Part shown: positions 1 through 9,500 of the stretch, piece after piece
Position numbering within the stretch: position 1 is the first letter of the stretch
How the letters are laid out: each line of letters begins with the position of its first letter
From: JANRKF01 sp033763575
GTDB lineage: Bacteria > Pseudomonadota > Alphaproteobacteria > Rickettsiales > SXRF01
Direction: 5' to 3'
Length of the DNA: 64,000 nt
NCBI GenBank assembly: GCA_033763575.1
Contig: JANRKF010000024.1
Coordinates: 62,001-126,000, forward strand
Notes under the pieces: generated by a model
What the model was told of the DNA's origin: nothing
Databases searched by the model: none
The model's input: the letters and a program-made list of their open reading frames with translations, nothing else
Position numbers and translations under genes: made by a program

Positions 1-1339
1 CCGGCTCGCTTTCGATGGCAAAAGTGCCGCCCATCAGTTCAACGAATTTCTTGGTGAGCGGCAGGCCGAGGCCGGTGCCTTCGAAGCGGCGGGAGAGCGC
101 GTTATCGACCTGGCCAAACGGCGCCATGGCGCGGGAAATATCTTTAGGCGCGATGCCGATGCCGGTGTCGCGCACTTCGAAGACCCATTCGTCTTTGCTC
201 ATATCCATCCACGCGCTCACCTTCACCGTGCCGTTCGGCGGGGTGAATTTCACGGCGTTGGACAGCAGGTTTAAGAGCACCTGTTTGAATTTCTTGCCGT
301 CAGTGACGATGGTGATCGTTTCCTTCGGCAGCGATTCGACGACCCGCACCTGCGCGATATCGGCGCGGGGCTGGATCAGGCGGATGCAATTCTGGATCAT
401 TTTCACCGCGTTCACCTCGGTCACTTCCAGTTCCAGCTTGCCGGCTTCGGCCTTCGAGTAATCAAGGATGTCGTTGATGAGCGACAGTAAATGCGTGCCG
501 GCGGAATGAATATCGTTGATATAGTTGGTGTGGTTGCTCTGTCCGGGTGCCGGTATGAATTCGTTGCGTAAAATATCCGAGAAGCCGATGATGGCATTGA
601 GCGGCGTGCGCAGCTCGTGGGTGATGTTGGCGAGGAATTGCGATTTCTGCTGGTTTTCTTCCTTGGCGGTCGCGGCCTGCGCAGCGAGCGAGGCGTTCTC
701 CTCATATTGCTTGGCGATCATGTTTTCGGCGCGGCGCATATTCATCTGGCTCAGCATGAAAATAGCCAGCGCCGCCAGCGCGAAACCACAGGCCAGCGCG
801 CCCAGCATCTGCAAAAAGGCCTGACTTTCACGCGTCACATTGCTCGACACCACCATCACCATCTGCACGGCGCCGTCTTTCACCACCGGCACCACCGATT
901 GCACCAGCACTTTATTATAGCTGATAAAGATCAGTCGCCCGGCGGCTTTCTTGCTGGTTGCAACCTGCGTCAGCAACGTATTTTCCGGACGTTCTATTTT
1001 TTCATTTTTATCCACCGCCAGCGACATCAGCAATTGCTGCGACGCATTATAAATCTGCACCGACAGCAGGCGCATATCGCCGAAATAGGACGCCGTGTCG
1101 GACGAGAAAACGGCAATATCAACATTATCCTCCAGCGATGTGGTCGGCGAAGCCATGAGCGGCAGCACCTTATAGCTGTGCATTTTCCACACCGTGTCGA
1201 CGTAACCGCGCACCAGGTTCTCATGGTTGGTGACTTTGGAATCAACCAGATGTGCCCGGTCGCGCTGGTAGGCCACGTAGCTGCCGGCAGCCAGCAGCAA
1301 CGCAATCAACAGCACTACAATAATATTAACTACACGCAT
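1..1339 (-). CDS. Membrane sensor histidine kinase (C-terminus cut by window edge)
   Basis: Reads from an ATG at 1339 to the left window edge without a stop, so only the last part of the ATPase domain is missing. Residues 4-23 form a first membrane helix, followed by an extracytoplasmic sensor region of about 150 residues and a second helix near 176-197. The HisKA box HELRTPLNAIIGF puts the phospho-accepting His at 241. The HATPase_c N box (NLLSNAVKFTPP), G1 box (DTGIGIA), F box (FGQVD) and G2 box (GTGLGL) are all present. The layout and these motifs resemble the PleC/DivJ class of alphaproteobacterial kinases, which signal to DivK-type regulators. That pairing is only inferred, although a DivK homologue lies at 31089. 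The gene is divergent from rpmH. The ligand is unknown. Confidence 0.9.
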   Translation of the reverse strand, partial: MRVVNIIVVLLIALLLAAGSYVAYQRDRAHLVDSKVTNHENLVRGYVDTVWKMHSYKVLPLMASPTTSLEDNVDIAVFSSDTASYFGDMRLLSVQIYNASQQLLMSLAVDKNEKIERPENTLLTQVATSKKAAGRLIFISYNKVLVQSVVPVVKDGAVQMVMVVSSNVTRESQAFLQMLGALACGFALAALAIFMLSQMNMRRAENMIAKQYEENASLAAQAATAKEENQQKSQFLANITHELRTPLNAIIGFSDILRNEFIPAPGQSNHTNYINDIHSAGTHLLSLINDILDYSKAEAGKLELEVTEVNAVKMIQNCIRLIQPRADIAQVRVVESLPKETITIVTDGKKFKQVLLNLLSNAVKFTPPNGTVKVSAWMDMSKDEWVFEVRDTGIGIAPKDISRAMAPFGQVDNALSRRFEGTGLGLPLTKKFVELMGGTFAIESEP

Positions 1340-1478
1340 GAAACCCGGGCAAAAAAACAAATGAGCGAAAAACTTAGGGCTATTCTAGCGTGCCCAGATT
1401 AATAAATGATTGCGCCGGGCCACTTTAATTTTTGGTTAATTTACTGATATACAATGATTTTTTCTATTATTTTTTTTA

Positions 1479-1507
1479 TTGACGGGCGCGCCCAGGCGCT
1501 TTATAAG
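1479..1507 (+). promoter_or_regulatory. Probable sigma-70 promoter of the rpmH operon
   Basis: TTGACG (1479-1484) and TATAAG (1502-1507) are separated by exactly 17 bp, and the site lies 55 bp upstream of the rpmH start. The spacer holds the palindrome GGGCGCGCCC. The region before it is AT-rich. The -10 is a close rather than perfect match. Confidence 0.6.
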
Positions 1508-1562
1508 TGCTCCCCCGTATAAGCAGTAGGCCAGAATCCGGCCAGAAATAAGGAATGACGTC

Positions 1563-1697
1563 ATGAAAAGAACCTTTCAACCGAGCAATCTCGTCCGCGC
1601 GCGTCGTCATGGCTTTCGTGCACGCATGGCAACCGTCGGTGGCCGCCGCGTTATCAACGCCCGCCGCGCCAAGGGCCGCAAGAAGCTCAGCGCGTAA
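1563..1697 (+). CDS. rpmH: 50S ribosomal protein L34
   Basis: A 44-residue, very basic protein that starts MKRTFQPSNLVRARRHGF and ends KGRKKLSA, the full-length family pattern. It binds 23S rRNA in the large subunit. The ATG lies 8 nt after the AGGAATG stretch. It heads the conserved rpmH-rnpA-yidD-yidC cluster and directly abuts rnpA. Confidence 0.98.
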   Translation: MKRTFQPSNLVRARRHGFRARMATVGGRRVINARRAKGRKKLSA

Positions 1698-1709
1698 GTG
1701 CTGCTGCCC

Positions 1710-2099
1710 ATGACTGGGCAAGCCATCCAGATAGAAACCATCAAAGGGCGCGCAAATTTTGTGCGTATGAATACGCATGCCTCGCGTTTCGTGGTGTCGA
1801 ATTTTATTTTGCAGATGATAGAAGTGCCCGATATGCCCGAAGGACAGGTGAGAATCGGCTATACCGTCACCAAAAAACTCGGCAATGCGGTGGTCAGGAA
1901 CCGCATTAAACGCCGCCTGCGCGAGGCGGCCCGCAAGACCATCCCTACCCATGCCAAGACCGGGCGGAGCTATGTATTCATTGCCCGGCACAAGGCGCTT
2001 TCCTGCGATTTTGCCGAGCTGGTGCGCGATATGGAGTTTGCATTTTCCCGTATTCGTCATCCCGGCGCAGGCCGGGATCCACGCCAACCCACCGACTGA
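1710..2099 (+). CDS. rnpA: Ribonuclease P protein component with a repeat-derived C-terminus
   Basis: Protein subunit of RNase P, which binds the catalytic RNA and helps trim tRNA 5' ends. The family motif is present: RIGYTVTKKLGNAVVRNRIKRRLREA, with the RNR signature (NRIKRRLRE). ATG 1710 is preferred; an in-frame GTG at 1698 abuts the rpmH stop and would add four residues. The last residues (RHPGAGRDPRQPTD) are a translation of a dispersed GTCATCCCGGCG palindrome half-site at 2056-2085, so the natural tail has been replaced or extended by repeat DNA. Position between rpmH and yidD is canonical. Confidence 0.95.
   Translation: MTGQAIQIETIKGRANFVRMNTHASRFVVSNFILQMIEVPDMPEGQVRIGYTVTKKLGNAVVRNRIKRRLREAARKTIPTHAKTGRSYVFIARHKALSCDFAELVRDMEFAFSRIRHPGAGRDPRQPTD
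2056..2085 (+). repeat. GTCATNCC palindrome half, fused to the rnpA 3' end
   Basis: One half of the dispersed element seen as complete inverted pairs at 15550-15629 and 54970-55051. Core: GTCATCCCGGCGCAGG then CCGGGATCCA. It is read in frame by rnpA. Confidence 0.75.
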
Positions 2100-2156
2100 G
2101 ATTCACATGACAAAGCGAGACTTGCAAGCGCTTCACTTAGCCTGTATGAGGAGCGC

Positions 2157-2378
2157 ATGAAAACACTGTTCTTGTTCCTCATCCGCGCCTACCGGCTCGC
2201 CATCTCACCTTTCCTTGGCACCCATTGCCGCTTTCAGCCAAGTTGCTCCTGCTATGCGGCGGAAGCGCTTACGGCACATGGCGCAATGCGCGGCAGCCTG
2301 CTTGCGGCAGGGCGCCTGCTGCGCTGCCATCCCTTCGCCGAATCACGCTATGATCCCGTTCCACCCCCATTGAAATAA
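2157..2378 (+). CDS. yidD: Membrane protein insertion efficiency factor YidD
   Basis: A 73-residue protein of the YidD (DUF37) family. It has an N-terminal amphipathic or hydrophobic stretch (LFLFLIRAYRLAISPF) and the signature CRFQPSCSCYAAEAL, close to the family consensus CRFxPTCSxYxxEA. It acts at the inner membrane with YidC, encoded 6 bp downstream. The ATG overlaps the stop of a meaningless 17-codon frame. Length and gene order are canonical. Confidence 0.95.
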   Translation: MKTLFLFLIRAYRLAISPFLGTHCRFQPSCSCYAAEALTAHGAMRGSLLAAGRLLRCHPFAESRYDPVPPPLK

Positions 2379-2384
2379 GAAACC

Positions 2385-4136
2385 ATGAACCCCAACGACC
2401 AACCCGATTACCGTAGACTTTTCCTCGCTGTATTTTTAGCCGCTGTGGTGCTTACCGCATGGCAGGCCTTTTTCGAATGGCCGCGCCGCCAGCAGCTCGC
2501 CGCTTATCACGCCCAGCAGGCAAAAATCGAATCCACCAAACAGGTGGAATATGCCAGGAAAATCGAAGCCGTGCCGGTGGATACGGCGGAAAATCCGAAC
2601 CTCTCACGCGACCAGCGGCTGGCGCTTTCCCGCCGCCTGCCGATTTCGTCCGGCACGCTGCATGGCTCCCTGTCGCTCAAAGGGGCGCGCTTCGATGACC
2701 TGACGCTGGCCAGATACCGCGAAACGCTCGAACCCGACAGCCCGGAGGTAATTCTTTTTTCGCCAAGCGGCGATGAGCGTTCCTACCTCGCGCAGATCGG
2801 CTGGGTGGCCGGTGACGGCGTAACCAGGGTGCCGGATGCCGCCTCGCTCTGGCAGGCCGACAAGCCGCAGATTGTTCCCGGCGCGCCGGTGACGCTGCGC
2901 TGGGATAACGGCGCGGGCGTGACCTTTGTCATCACCGTCACCCTTGACGACAGCTATATGTTTTCCATCGAACAGCGGGTGGAAAATCATTCCTCCTCCA
3001 GCATCCATGTCATCCCCTACGGCTACATCAACCGCGCCGGCAGCCCGGACGGCAACATGCAGAACATGATCCTGCATGAAGGGCCGATGGGTGTGGTCGA
3101 AGGCGCGCTCAAGGAGATTCCTTACGGCGAGCTCAAAGACAAGGGCAACCAGAGCTTCGAGGGCAGCAACGGCTGGCTCGGCATCACCGATAAATACTGG
3201 CTGGCGGCGCTGGTGCCGACCGTTTCCGGCCCGTTCAAATCCACCTACAGCACTTACCAGAAAAACAGCATCGACCGTTTCCAGGTGGATTATCTCGCCG
3301 ACGGCGAACTGATCGACGCGGGCAAAAGCGCAACAAGCAGCACCCGCCTGTTCGCGGGCGCCAAGGAAATCGACATACTCGACAGCTATGAAGCTGGCAA
3401 AAAAGGCCCGCCCGTGCCGCTGTTCGACCGCGCGGTGGATTTCGGCATGCTTTATTTCCTGACCAAACCGCTCTTCCTGCTGCTCAATTTCTTCTATAAG
3501 CTGGTCGGCAATTTCGGGGTGGCGATCGTGCTGCTCACCATCGTGGTCAAGCTCTGCCTGTTCCCGCTGGCCAATGCCGGGTATAAATCCGCCGCGCAGA
3601 TGCGCAGGCTGCAGCCGGAAATGGGCAAGCTCAAGGAGCAGCATGCCGACGACCGCATCAATTTCCAGAAAGAGCTGATGGCGCTGTATAAGCGCGAGAA
3701 GGTGAACCCGGCCTCGGGCTGCCTGCCGCTGCTCATCCAGATGCCGGTGTTTTTCGCGCTGTATAAGGTGCTGTTCGTCACCATCGAGATGCGGCATGCG
3801 CCGTTCTTCGGCTGGATCAAGGATCTTTCGGCGATGGATCCGTCGAACGTGTTCACGCTGTTTGGCCTGGTTCCGTGGGCGCCGCCGCATTTCCTGCATC
3901 TGGGGATATTGCCGATAGTGATGTGCGCGACCATGGTGATACAGATGCGCCAGCAGCCCACCCCGGCTGATCCGGTGCAGGCGAAGGTCATCAAATTCAT
4001 GCCCTATATGTTCCTGTTCATGTTCGCGTCGTTTCCGGCGGGGCTGGTGATATACTGGATTTGCAGCAATACGCTGTCGATCATCCAGCAGCACATCATC
4101 ACCAAGAAGCACGGAAGCGCGAAGTCGCCCAAATGA
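2385..4136 (+). CDS. yidC: Membrane protein insertase YidC
   Basis: Oxa1-family insertase of 583 residues that places proteins in the inner membrane alone or with SecYEG. One N-terminal helix (about 8-26) anchors a large periplasmic beta domain (about 50-340). The 60KD_IMP core follows, with helices around 355-420, 430-460, 490-520 and 535-560. The hydrophilic-groove charge (Arg in E. coli TIIVRG) appears here as Lys in TIVVKLCLFPL, a conservative change. The C-terminal tail KKHGSAKSPK is basic. The stop overlaps the engB start (ATGA). Confidence 0.97.
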   Translation: MNPNDQPDYRRLFLAVFLAAVVLTAWQAFFEWPRRQQLAAYHAQQAKIESTKQVEYARKIEAVPVDTAENPNLSRDQRLALSRRLPISSGTLHGSLSLKGARFDDLTLARYRETLEPDSPEVILFSPSGDERSYLAQIGWVAGDGVTRVPDAASLWQADKPQIVPGAPVTLRWDNGAGVTFVITVTLDDSYMFSIEQRVENHSSSSIHVIPYGYINRAGSPDGNMQNMILHEGPMGVVEGALKEIPYGELKDKGNQSFEGSNGWLGITDKYWLAALVPTVSGPFKSTYSTYQKNSIDRFQVDYLADGELIDAGKSATSSTRLFAGAKEIDILDSYEAGKKGPPVPLFDRAVDFGMLYFLTKPLFLLLNFFYKLVGNFGVAIVLLTIVVKLCLFPLANAGYKSAAQMRRLQPEMGKLKEQHADDRINFQKELMALYKREKVNPASGCLPLLIQMPVFFALYKVLFVTIEMRHAPFFGWIKDLSAMDPSNVFTLFGLVPWAPPHFLHLGILPIVMCATMVIQMRQQPTPADPVQAKVIKFMPYMFLFMFASFPAGLVIYWICSNTLSIIQQHIITKKHGSAKSPK

Positions 4137-4750
4137 CCGGCGACTTCCTCCCCCTCTTCCGCATGCCCTGCACCTTTATGGCGGGTGCGGCGAGCGTGGC
4201 CTCGCTGCCGGTCATCACCCATCCGGAAGTCGCCTTCATCGGGCGGTCGAATGTCGGTAAGTCGAGCCTGGTCAATGCGCTCATCGGCCAGAAGGCGCTC
4301 GCTAAAACCTCGCAGAATCCGGGCGCGACCAAGCAGCTCAATTTTTTCTTACTGGGCGAACAATTAATCTTAGTCGATATGCCGGGCTATGGTTTCGCGA
4401 AAGTCTCGAAAGAGAAAAAAGGCGAGTGGGACCATCTCATCAAGAGCTATCTCTGCGGCAGGCCGAACCTGAAACGGGCGCTGGTGCTGATCGATGCGCG
4501 GCGCGGCGTGATGCAGGTCGATGACGATTTCATGCGTATCCTCGACGATTCGGCGGTGAATTTCCAGATCGTGCTCACCAAGGCCGATGCGCTGAAACCT
4601 TCCGCGCTTGCCGAAATTCAGGATCAGACCATTGCCGCGACCAAGCGGCATGTCGCCGCCCATCCGCTCGTACTCACCACCAGCTCGCTCAGCAAAATCG
4701 GCATGCGTGAATTGCAGGAAGAAATCATCCCCTTCGCAGGCACGCTTTAA
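4133..4750 (+). CDS. engB: Ribosome biogenesis GTP-binding protein EngB/YsxC
   Basis: A 205-residue TRAFAC GTPase needed for large-subunit assembly. Visible motifs: G1 GRSNVGKSS, G2 region TSQNPGATKQLNFF, G3 DMPGYG and G4 TKAD. The start is ATG 4133, which overlaps the yidC stop. A longer upstream frame would only read into yidC. Coupling to yidC is typical of alphaproteobacteria. Its stop overlaps by 4 nt the stop of the convergent UDP-xylose synthase gene. Confidence 0.96.
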   Translation: MTGDFLPLFRMPCTFMAGAASVASLPVITHPEVAFIGRSNVGKSSLVNALIGQKALAKTSQNPGATKQLNFFLLGEQLILVDMPGYGFAKVSKEKKGEWDHLIKSYLCGRPNLKRALVLIDARRGVMQVDDDFMRILDDSAVNFQIVLTKADALKPSALAEIQDQTIAATKRHVAAHPLVLTTSSLSKIGMRELQEEIIPFAGTL

Positions 4751-5688
4751 GCGGATTGCGCCTTGAAATAAGCGATGGTCTTTGCGAGTCCTTTATCCAA
4801 TGACACTTTCGGCTCCCAGCCGAGCACCTGCCTGGCCAATGTGATATCCGGCTGGCGCTGTTTCGGATCGTCGGCGGGAAGCGGCTGGCAGGAAAGCGCC
4901 GAAGAGGAGCCGGTGAGCTCCAGTATTTTTTCCGCAAGTTCTTCCATGGTGAACTCATCGGGATTGCCGAGATTGACCGGGCCGGTGATGCCCGCATCGC
5001 TTTCCATCAGCGCGATCAGCCCCGCCACCATATCGTCGATATAGCAGAACGAGCGCGTCTGCTGCCCGTCGCCATACAGCGTGATATCTTTTCCGGCGAG
5101 CGCCTGGGTAATAAAATTCGACACCACCCGCCCGTCATCTTCGCGCATCTGCGGGCCGTAAGTATTGAAAATACGGGCGACCTTGATGGAGACGCCGAGC
5201 GTGCGGTGAAAATCGAAGCAGAGCGTTTCGGCGGCGCGTTTTCCCTCATCGTAGCAGGCACGCGGGCCGATGCAGTTGACGTTGCCGCTATAGGATTCCG
5301 GCTGCGGATGCACCGTCGGATCGCCGTAGATTTCGCTGGTCGAGGCCTGCAGGATGCGTGCATTCAGCCGGTGGGCAAGCTCCAGCAGGTTGAAGCCGCC
5401 GATGACGCTGGTCATCATGGTGCGGATCGGATCCTGCTGGTAATGCGGCGGCGAGGCCGGGCAGGCGAGGTTATAAATCTCGTCGTAAATCTCGGATATA
5501 TTATAGAGCGCCACCACGTCATGCTCGATAAAATGGAAATTCGGGCCGGCGAGCGCTTCGATATTCGCCCGGTTACCGGAGAGGAAATTATCCAGCCCGG
5601 TGACCTTATGCCCGCGACCGAGCAACGCCCTGCAAAGATGCGACCCGATAAACCCGGCGGCGCCTGTCACTAAAATTTTTTTTATCAT
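4747..5688 (-). CDS. uxs: UDP-glucuronate decarboxylase (UDP-xylose synthase)
   Basis: An extended short-chain dehydrogenase of 313 residues that oxidises and decarboxylates UDP-glucuronate to UDP-xylose for surface polysaccharides. NAD site GAAGFIGSHL at the N-terminus; Thr/Ser and YxxxK catalytic set in STSEIYGDPTVHPQPESY and CYDEGKRAAETL; the UXS hallmark NLACPASPPHYQ near 80 separates it from dTDP-glucose dehydratases. The start is MIKKILVTG at 5688; an ATG at 5700 would add four residues. It is a single gene, with no polysaccharide cluster beside it. Confidence 0.92.
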   Translation of the reverse strand: MIKKILVTGAAGFIGSHLCRALLGRGHKVTGLDNFLSGNRANIEALAGPNFHFIEHDVVALYNISEIYDEIYNLACPASPPHYQQDPIRTMMTSVIGGFNLLELAHRLNARILQASTSEIYGDPTVHPQPESYSGNVNCIGPRACYDEGKRAAETLCFDFHRTLGVSIKVARIFNTYGPQMREDDGRVVSNFITQALAGKDITLYGDGQQTRSFCYIDDMVAGLIALMESDAGITGPVNLGNPDEFTMEELAEKILELTGSSSALSCQPLPADDPKQRQPDITLARQVLGWEPKVSLDKGLAKTIAYFKAQSA

Positions 5689-5743
5689 GGAAATTGTCAT
5701 ACTCGGGCTTGACCCAAGACTCCACCAAAATTACATCTGGAGA

Positions 5744-6517
5744 ATGCTCCACCTCCTCTCCCCCTCAAAAACGCTCGATTACGAAACCCAATATGCGCTG
5801 AAGCAGTATTCCCAGCCGCAATTCCTGGCCGATAGCGAAAAGCTGGTGGCGAAACTGCGCACGCTGTCGCCCGCACAAATCGGCAGGATGATGGAGCTTT
5901 CCGACAAGCTCGCAGCACTAAACGCCCAGCGCTTCAAGGCGTTTTCCACGCCATTCACCCCCGCGAATGCGCGGCAGGCCCTTCTTGCGTTTAAGGGCGA
6001 TGTTTATACGCCGATCGACGTCGCGGGCTATACCAAGCAGGATTTTGCTTTCGCGCAGTCGCATATGCGGGTTCTCTCCGGCCTCTATGGGCTGCTCAGG
6101 CCGCTCGACCTCATCCAGCCCTACCGGCTGGAGATGGGGCGGAAGATCACCATCGGCAAAACCGGGGATTTATACGGCTTCTGGGGCGCACGGCTGGCAA
6201 AGAGCCTGAACGCCGAGCTGGCCAGCCATAAAACCAGGCTGCTGGTGAACCTCGCCTCGGAGGAATATGCGAGGGCGGTGGACAGAAAAATATTAAAATT
6301 TCCCGTTATCGATATGATCTTTAAAGAAAAGAAAGGCGACACCCTCAAAATCATCGGCCTGTTCGCCAAGCAGGCGCGAGGGGCGATGGCAAATTTTATC
6401 ATTAAAAACCAGATAGATAAACCTGAAGGCCTGCGCGATTTCACCGGAAACGGCTACCGCTTCGACCCTAAGCTTTCAGATGCATCCCGCATGACCTTTG
6501 TAAGAAAAACTTCATAA
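5744..6517 (+). CDS. yaaA: Peroxide stress protein YaaA (UPF0246/DUF328)
   Basis: A 257-residue cytosolic protein with the family signatures LLSPSKTLDY at the N-terminus, GDVY near 85, and SGLYGLLRPLDLIQPYRLEMG near 115-140. E. coli YaaA limits free iron and DNA damage during peroxide stress and binds DNA. The start is ATG 5744 (MLHLLSPSKTL), which matches the family N-terminus; an upstream in-frame start would read through the intergenic region shared with the divergent uxs gene. Full length for the family. Confidence 0.93.
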   Translation: MLHLLSPSKTLDYETQYALKQYSQPQFLADSEKLVAKLRTLSPAQIGRMMELSDKLAALNAQRFKAFSTPFTPANARQALLAFKGDVYTPIDVAGYTKQDFAFAQSHMRVLSGLYGLLRPLDLIQPYRLEMGRKITIGKTGDLYGFWGARLAKSLNAELASHKTRLLVNLASEEYARAVDRKILKFPVIDMIFKEKKGDTLKIIGLFAKQARGAMANFIIKNQIDKPEGLRDFTGNGYRFDPKLSDASRMTFVRKTS

Positions 6518-6584
6518 TTCTGGCCTAGAATGAGGGGCTTGGTTAGTATTTAATAAACACATAAAAAAATATAAAGGGGTGGTT

Positions 6585-9500
6585 ATGGTAGCGGAGGGAC
6601 ATGCAAGACGGGTAGCGGAGCAGCGCGAGACCACAGCACCCGAAGATAATAGCAACCCCTTCTTCGACCTCGCCCCGATGAAGCTGGCGGAGGAACTCAA
6701 GAAAAAGGCCGCGCAGGGAAAGTTGCTCTCCAAAGACCAGGAGATTTACCTCGATGCCTTGCTGTTCAATGTCGCCGCCACGGCGGCTACGACCATGGAG
6801 CAGGAAGGCCACCTGAAGGGCGAGTTGCAGGCGCGCCATCTGCATCCCGCTTCCGGCATGGGCCGCGTGGGGCCTTACGAAGCGCCGCTTTACGACCTGA
6901 TCGATAATGCCAAGAGCGAGCAAGACGTGGCGGCGGTGAGGAGCATCGTCAAGCCGCAAACCTTCACCTATACCAGCCACCCGAATTTCAGCCGCTCGCG
7001 CACCCTCACCCTGGCCTCCAGGGAGCTGGCCGGTGTGCTGGGCAAGCTCGGCAAGGAAGAGCAGCAGGCGATCATGGAGGGCAAGCTTCCGGACAGCCCG
7101 GCGATTGACGCCGCCCTCGCAACAATTACCGAGAATCTCAAGCCCCGCAAGAAACGCGGGCGCCACTGGAAGCTTGATGACAAGGCCGTCCGGGAATTGG
7201 CGGAGATGGAAGAAGAAATCCCCCGCGAAGAAGGTGCGGCAAAAGAAAAAGCCCTCGCCGATTATGAAAAACGCAAGGAAGCGTTGCAGCACGAGGCCGC
7301 CAGGGCCGGCAACAGCGAGCTGCAGGAAACCACGCTCGACATGATCCCGGTGGTGCTGGACGCGGCCAGCGAGCAGATGCGGATTTTCAAGCAGCGCAAG
7401 GCCTCCTTTGAAAAACATGAGCAGGGCTTCAGCAACATCCATCAGCTTGAAGCGGTGGCGGCCATGCTGCCGGAGCATAACAGCTGGTTCCTCGACGGCG
7501 ACGGCAAGCGCACCGTGCATGCCTACGACGCCGAGGTCGCCGTGCCCGCCATCAAGCGCGCCACCTACGAGGAATATTACAACATATTGAAAGAGTTGGG
7601 CAATCCTGATCCTGGGCTTGTGGGCCTGCGGTCAAAACTGAAAGATACGATCGAAGTATTGAAAGAGGTCGAATATCTGGCCACGGCGCGCATGAACGCC
7701 TTCAACGATATGCATAGCGCGGAGGAGGCCTATCAGGAAAACCGGCTCGACGTCGACCGCGCCGATGCCCGCGAGCGCGCCATCGCCAATGCGGCGGAGT
7801 GCAGCAAGCGCTACGATGATTATATCAACAACAGCCCGCATGGCGTCGTCGTCAAAAAACTCATGCAGCGCGACGATGCGGGCGAGTTGAAGACAAAAAT
7901 CGGGGAGCTGCTGACGGCGGAATATGCCAAGCACGAAGGCGAAGAACGCAACGATGCATTCCGCAGCAAGGCCGAAGATTTATATGTGAAACTCAGCCAT
8001 TACGGCAATTTTGCGATCCACCTCCAGCGCCGCGAAAACGCGCAGGAATATAACGACATCTTCAAATACATGGTGCAGAACGACCATAATATTAAAGAAG
8101 CCGTGGCTGGAATATTAGGAAGTCGTACCAATAATAAGGTCAACATCTACAATATCAACAAGAAGCTCAACGACCCTGCAATCTACTCGATGGCGGTGCA
8201 GGCATTCCATGATATCGTGGCAGACCATAGTAATAAGACGGGTATTTTTCTTAATGAGGGCACTGACTCCAAAAATAAAAAACCCCGCATCTTCGCTCAC
8301 TATGTCGAACTCGCCAAAAAACTGGGGGATGACGTGGAGGACAACGGAGAAAAAACACGGGTGGTCGAGCCGCTGGAGCGCCGGGAATCGCTGGCGTTCG
8401 ACGGGCTGGGCATGTTCAACATGGCGCGGCTCTACCCCGAGGCCTTCAAGGGCGGTTTCGTGATCGCCGAGTTCGGCCAGCCGGAGATCGGCTTCCTGCG
8501 CAAGAAAAACGGTGAAGAGATCAAGCAGGAAGTGGCGCGCATTTCCAAAAACGACCTGCTCCTGCAAATGGCCTTCGCCGAAGGGATGGCGACGCCGAAT
8601 GTCGAGATCATCCCGCTGCATGAGGATCCTTCGACCATGCAGTTCGCCGCCGACGCGCAAAAACCGATGCGCGGCAAGGAATATGTGAATTACATGCTGA
8701 AATGGCTGGGCATCGGCAAAGATAATTCGCAAGCCGCCGAGACCAGGGCGCTCGGCCATATCAATGCCGAAGGCAAGGTGGAAAAGCTCACCGCCTACCA
8801 GTATATGCAGCAGCTCGGCTTCACCGACGGAGAGATGGAATCACGCGGGCTTAAGATCGAGAAATTAAAGGCGGCGCATGTGCTGGAAGGCCCGCATGAC
8901 ATGGAAGCCTGCAGCGATAACAACAAACGCGCCGGCATCATGGGCTCGGTGCTGGCCGACCAGTCGGTGCGCAACAAGGTGGCGGCGGCGGCGGCAAGTG
9001 ACATGCTGCAAAAAATCGGCGATCACGACTATATGATCGTGAAGCCGAAATATCTCGGCCAGGGCGGCTCGATCGCGCGCGCAACGCAGATTCCTCTCGA
9101 CACGGTGCAATCGACCTGGCAGGGCGAGCACTCGGCGAGCTTCACCGCGGCTTCGATGGCGCATAAAGGCTATAATTCCCTGCTGGGCCGCCTCACCATG
9201 CGGGAAGAAGCGGCGCGGATGGACAAGGCGGCGCAGGAAAAATTGGAAGTCGCCGCGGCGGATCCGAATACCCCGCTGGAATGGCTGCGTGATGCTTTTG
9301 GCAGTCCGGTACAGAATTTGGTTATGAGTGCCGCCACGCTGGTCAACAATCTTTTCAGCGACGGCAACGCGCCGGACATCGCATCGCCGAGACAGGCCGT
9401 GAGCGACAAGCTCCTCACCCTCGCCGAAAAATATCCGAATGTGGGCAATGTGCTGGGGCTGCCAGGCACCATGCTGCTTAACGAAGAGCGCGACCAGATG

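Noticed and set aside
1340..1562. Chromosome origin next to rpmH
   Set aside because: The rpmH-rnpA cluster can flank oriC in some bacteria, but no cluster of DnaA boxes is seen and dnaA is not adjacent.
1476..2087. Open frame antisense to rnpA starting MAWIPACAGMTN
   Set aside because: It reads the GTCAT palindrome and the reverse of rnpA; the MAWIPACAGMT phrase is a translation of that repeat in the other strand, not a gene.
2107..2160. 17-codon leader frame before yidD
   Set aside because: Overlaps the yidD ATG but has no features and no support beyond position.
2604..4112. 502-residue frame antisense to yidC
   Set aside because: yidC is certain by motif and operon order; the antisense frame is His/Arg-rich and low in hydrophobic structure.
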